Shown here piece after piece: positions 61,664 through 64,000 of a stretch of DNA of 64,000 nt. The position numbers and the translations under genes are program-made. Each line of letters opens with the position of its first letter. Positions within the stretch are counted from its first letter, which is position 1. Under the pieces are notes generated by a model. The model was not told the origin of the DNA. It searched no databases and worked only from the letters and a program-made list of their open reading frames with translations. The DNA lies in the NCBI GenBank assembly GCA_037893245.1, contig JBAIAA010000074.1:3410001-3474000 (forward strand). Reading direction: 5' to 3'. Source of the stretch: Crossaster papposus. Lineage: Eukaryota > Echinodermata > Asteroidea > Velatida > Solasteridae.

Positions 61664-62270
61664 TAGTCAGGTTCATAATGTACATATTGAAAGTTTTCAC
61701 TTTTTTTGTAGATTTGCTAAACTATACATTTTGGGAAACGTTAGGATATAAACAGGAAAACCAATGTTTACATTTGTTTTTAGGTTCTTTTGAAAAAAAA
61801 ATGGTTCTTTAATGTGATGTGACACATGAAAAGTCATTGGGTGTCACATTAAAGGTCCATTTTTTTCAATGCCTTATATCTCTGGAAGTATAAGTCCGAT
61901 TGGGTTCAAACTTGGTATGCAGGTATGGCGGGATGTGTTATAGATATAAATTGAAGTGATGTCATCGTGTGATTTTGTATGATTTTGTTTCATTTTTGGA
62001 CCTTTAAGCCATATCTCATCAACAGAACATAATAAATTCAAAATTCTTTTTGTAATATGTTTATTGGGTCATAGACATATATGCACACAATTGTGAAAAA
62101 TGTGTGACATCATCATGACGTCATCAAAATGCTATTCAAAAAATCTAAGATGGCCGCCATAAAGAGCAAATGTAAACATTGGTTTTCATGTTAAGTATAT
62201 CCTAACGTTTCCAAAAATGTATAGCAAATCTACACAAAAATTGAACGAAAATACATAAGAAACCTGACTA
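61664..62270. repeat. 607-bp TIR element in the kelch-like intron
   Basis: The ends TAGTCAGGTT and AACCTGACTA continue into about 100-bp imperfect arms, including GGAAACGTTAGGATATAAAC and CCAATGTTTACATTTG. The interior matches 3930-4100. Confidence 0.75.
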
Positions 62271-62360
62271 TAGCCACAGTTTCAAGCAAGGGGAATAACC
62301 TCATCAACACCTCGTTTGATTCTGTGTGGCCATTGTTAATGAAAACATCCCTGCTTAGCG

Positions 62361-62523
62361 ATATGTGACCCAGCACGAGTAAATGAGACACTTTGCGGCA
62401 AAAATAAAAATTGAGATTTTGATTTCATCATTTAAAGCTTGTTTAGCTTTAAATGATGAAATCAAAATCTCAATTTTTTTTTTTGCCGCAAAGTGTCTCA
62501 TTGACTCGTGCTGGGTCACATAT
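62361..62523. repeat. 163-bp near-perfect hairpin
   Basis: Arms of about 77 bases starting ATATGTGACCCAGCACGAGT pair across a seven-base TTGTTTA loop; the ATGAAATCAAAATCTCAATT strand is exact. The GTGACCC ends resemble the 36264 and 50784 family. Confidence 0.85.
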
Positions 62524-62807
62524 AGATTCAGGCTATATGGACCTGTCAGGCACAAAGCCTTCTTAATGATCACTATCTTTGTGTTAATCTTCATTCCACA
62601 TGTGTACATCCTCTGCATACCTATGTACATACTCCTTAAATGATTCTCATCACTGTCATCACAATCTTTTCCATCTGCATCATCAATTTCCATCCTCATC
62701 CCTAACATTTGTTTTTTTAATCATCTTCCCCATCTCCCATTCCCATCTTAATACCTCCGGCTTGTCTCATCTATTCATGCCCTCGCTTCATCCTTATTCC
62801 TCCCCAG

Positions 62808-62936
62808 GGATCTTAGAGATCCACATAGACACGGTCCAGTCCCTCCTCGACACGGCTGCCATGCTGCAGCTCACCGACGTACAGAAGGCGTGCTCTGAAT
62901 TCCTCAAGAGGCAACTGCACCCTGCCAACTGCCTAG
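62808..62936 (+). CDS. Kelch-like protein, second coding exon
   Basis: The 129-bp exon encodes [20 protein letters not shown] then [20 protein letters not shown] and CLG. This is the end of BTB plus the 3-box region; the AxxLQLxxVxxAC.xFLxxQLxPxNCLG pattern is diagnostic of KLHL proteins, just before BACK. The acceptor is TCCCCAG at 62807 and the donor is CTAG/GTAAGG. It enters in phase 1, completing the Gly of EYAYTG, and leaves in phase 1. A 23-bp minisatellite starts about 310 bases into the following intron. The rest of the gene is outside the window. Confidence 0.92.
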
Positions 62937-63245
62937 GTAAGGACTGGTAAAGCCAGTCTAGGCCGGTAATCATTTCACCGCTTTGTTTTTCAGGATATGC
63001 AGAATCTACCTCAGGCGATTATTGATTACCAGCTCAAACCTTGTGTGTTTACAAGTATATTTAAAAAATGAGATCCTGAGAAGATTGCTCTAAAACTCTT
63101 GCAAGGTTTCTGTAAACCTAAATCCTGTTAGTGAGTCAGATCATAGAGAAAGAAACAGTCTGTTCCTTTATCTGTAGTCAGATTGACTTCTTTTGGCGAT
63201 TGTAAGTAGATGTCGTTCTTTTATAGATAAGGTCCTGTTTTAGGT

Positions 63246-64000
63246 CGGCAAAGACATGGGCCCCATATGGGCAAAGACATGGGTCCAGTATGGGCCCAGT
63301 ATGGGCAAAGACATGGGCCCCATATGGGCAAAGACATGGGCCCCATATGGGCAAAGACATGGGCCCCATATGAGCATAGACATGGGCCCCATATGGGCAA
63401 AGACATGGGCCCTATATGGTCAAAGACATGGGCCCCATATGAGCATAGACATGGGCCCCATATGGGCAAAGACATGGGCCCCATATGGGCAAAGACATGG
63501 GCCCCATATGTGCAAAGACATGGGCCCCATATGGGCAAAGACATGGGCCCTATATGGTCAAAGACATGGCCCCATATGGGCAAAGACATGGGCCCCATAT
63601 GGGCAAAGAGATGGGCCCTATATGGGCAAAGACATGGGCCCTATATGGGCAAAGACATGGGCCCTATATGGTCAAAGACATGGGCCCCATATGGGCAAAG
63701 ACATGGGCCCCATATGGGCAAAGACATGGGCCCTATATGGGCAAAGACATGGGCCCCATATGGGCAAAGACATGGGCCCTATATGGTCAAAGACATGGGC
63801 CCCATATGGTCAAAGACATGGGCCCCATATGGGCAAAGACATGGGTCCAGTATGGGCCCAGTATGGGCAAAGACATGGGCCCCATATGGGCAAAGACATG
63901 GGTCCAGTATGGGCCCAGTATGGGCAAAGACATGGGCCCCATATGGGCAAAGACATGGGCCCCATATGAGCATAGACATGGGCCCCATATGGGCAAAGAC
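63246..64000. repeat. 23-bp minisatellite, runs off the window
   Basis: Roughly 30 copies of GGGCAAAGACATGGGCCCCA plus TAT. Variants are GGGCCCTATATGGTCAAAG, CATATGAGCATAG and a 34-bp form with an extra GGGCCCAGTAT. The block order at the start recurs near 63853, so a higher-order repeat is likely. Because 23 is not a multiple of 3 and the unit lacks stops on both strands, long reading frames (up to 237 codons) arise by construction and are not genes. It lies in an intron of the kelch-like gene. Confidence 0.95.

Larger units (their letters stand above)
60093..62936 (+). other. Gene span: kelch-like (BTB) protein, 5' part only
   Basis: Two coding exons, 60093-60396 and 62808-62936, join in phase to give about 145 residues: an N-terminal tail, the BTB/POZ fold and its C-terminal helices up to HPANCLG. 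This is the start of a KLHL protein. Known family members dimerise through BTB, bind cullin-3 through BTB and BACK, and recruit substrates for ubiquitination with kelch repeats. BACK and kelch exons must lie to the right of the window. Closest paralogue among KLHL proteins could not be settled from the BTB alone. An acceptor-like AG at 60050, after a T-rich tract, suggests a separate 5' non-coding exon further upstream. Confidence 0.85.

Noticed and set aside
63256-63969. 237-codon reading frame rich in MGPIWAKTWA
   Set aside because: Product of a stop-free 23-bp tandem repeat; similar frames exist on the other strand.

Overview
This is nuclear DNA from an animal, most likely a deuterostome and probably an echinoderm. 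Coding sequence is sparse and split into short exons with GT-AG introns of about 0.7 to 10 kb, and the rest is packed with short terminal-inverted-repeat (TIR) elements. The echinoderm reading rests on my recollection of similar small repeat families in sea stars and relatives; it is an inference and could not be searched here.

Two protein-coding genes are supported, both on the + strand. The first, 13618-42128, is a pentameric ligand-gated anion channel subunit most like the alpha class of GABA-A receptors. Eight exons join in frame without a stop and give 446 residues: end of the leader/N-terminus, ligand-binding domain with a 13-residue Cys loop, M1, the anion-filter PAR motif, M2, M3, a short M3-M4 loop with six aspartates, M4 and a stop. 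Exon sizes of 68, 83 and 153 bp match the sizes I know from vertebrate GABA-A genes. The first exon (start codon and signal peptide) was not found. The second gene starts at 60093 and is a kelch-like (BTB) protein. Two exons encode the BTB fold and its C-terminal extension; the BACK and kelch parts must lie beyond the right edge.

Layout: 1-13617 is repeats and unassigned DNA upstream of the receptor. 13618-42128 is the receptor, whose introns hold many TIR elements, a 20-bp tandem array, an element built from ACACCG/CGGTGT repeats and a 257-bp palindrome with CRE-like sites. 42129-60092 is intergenic: a tRNA-like sequence on the minus strand, a hAT-like element with an 8-bp duplication, a foldback element nested in another with 9-bp duplications, a head-to-head pair of small elements and a piggyBac-like pair. 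60093-64000 holds the start of the kelch-like gene and, in its next intron, a 23-bp minisatellite that runs off the window.

No transposase or reverse transcriptase was recognised, so the elements look non-autonomous. The two genes have no evident functional link. The best candidates for new biology are the unusual pore lining of the receptor subunit (Met at 6') and the architecture of the nested foldback, CRE-palindrome and ACACCG elements. I saw no clearly novel multi-gene system.
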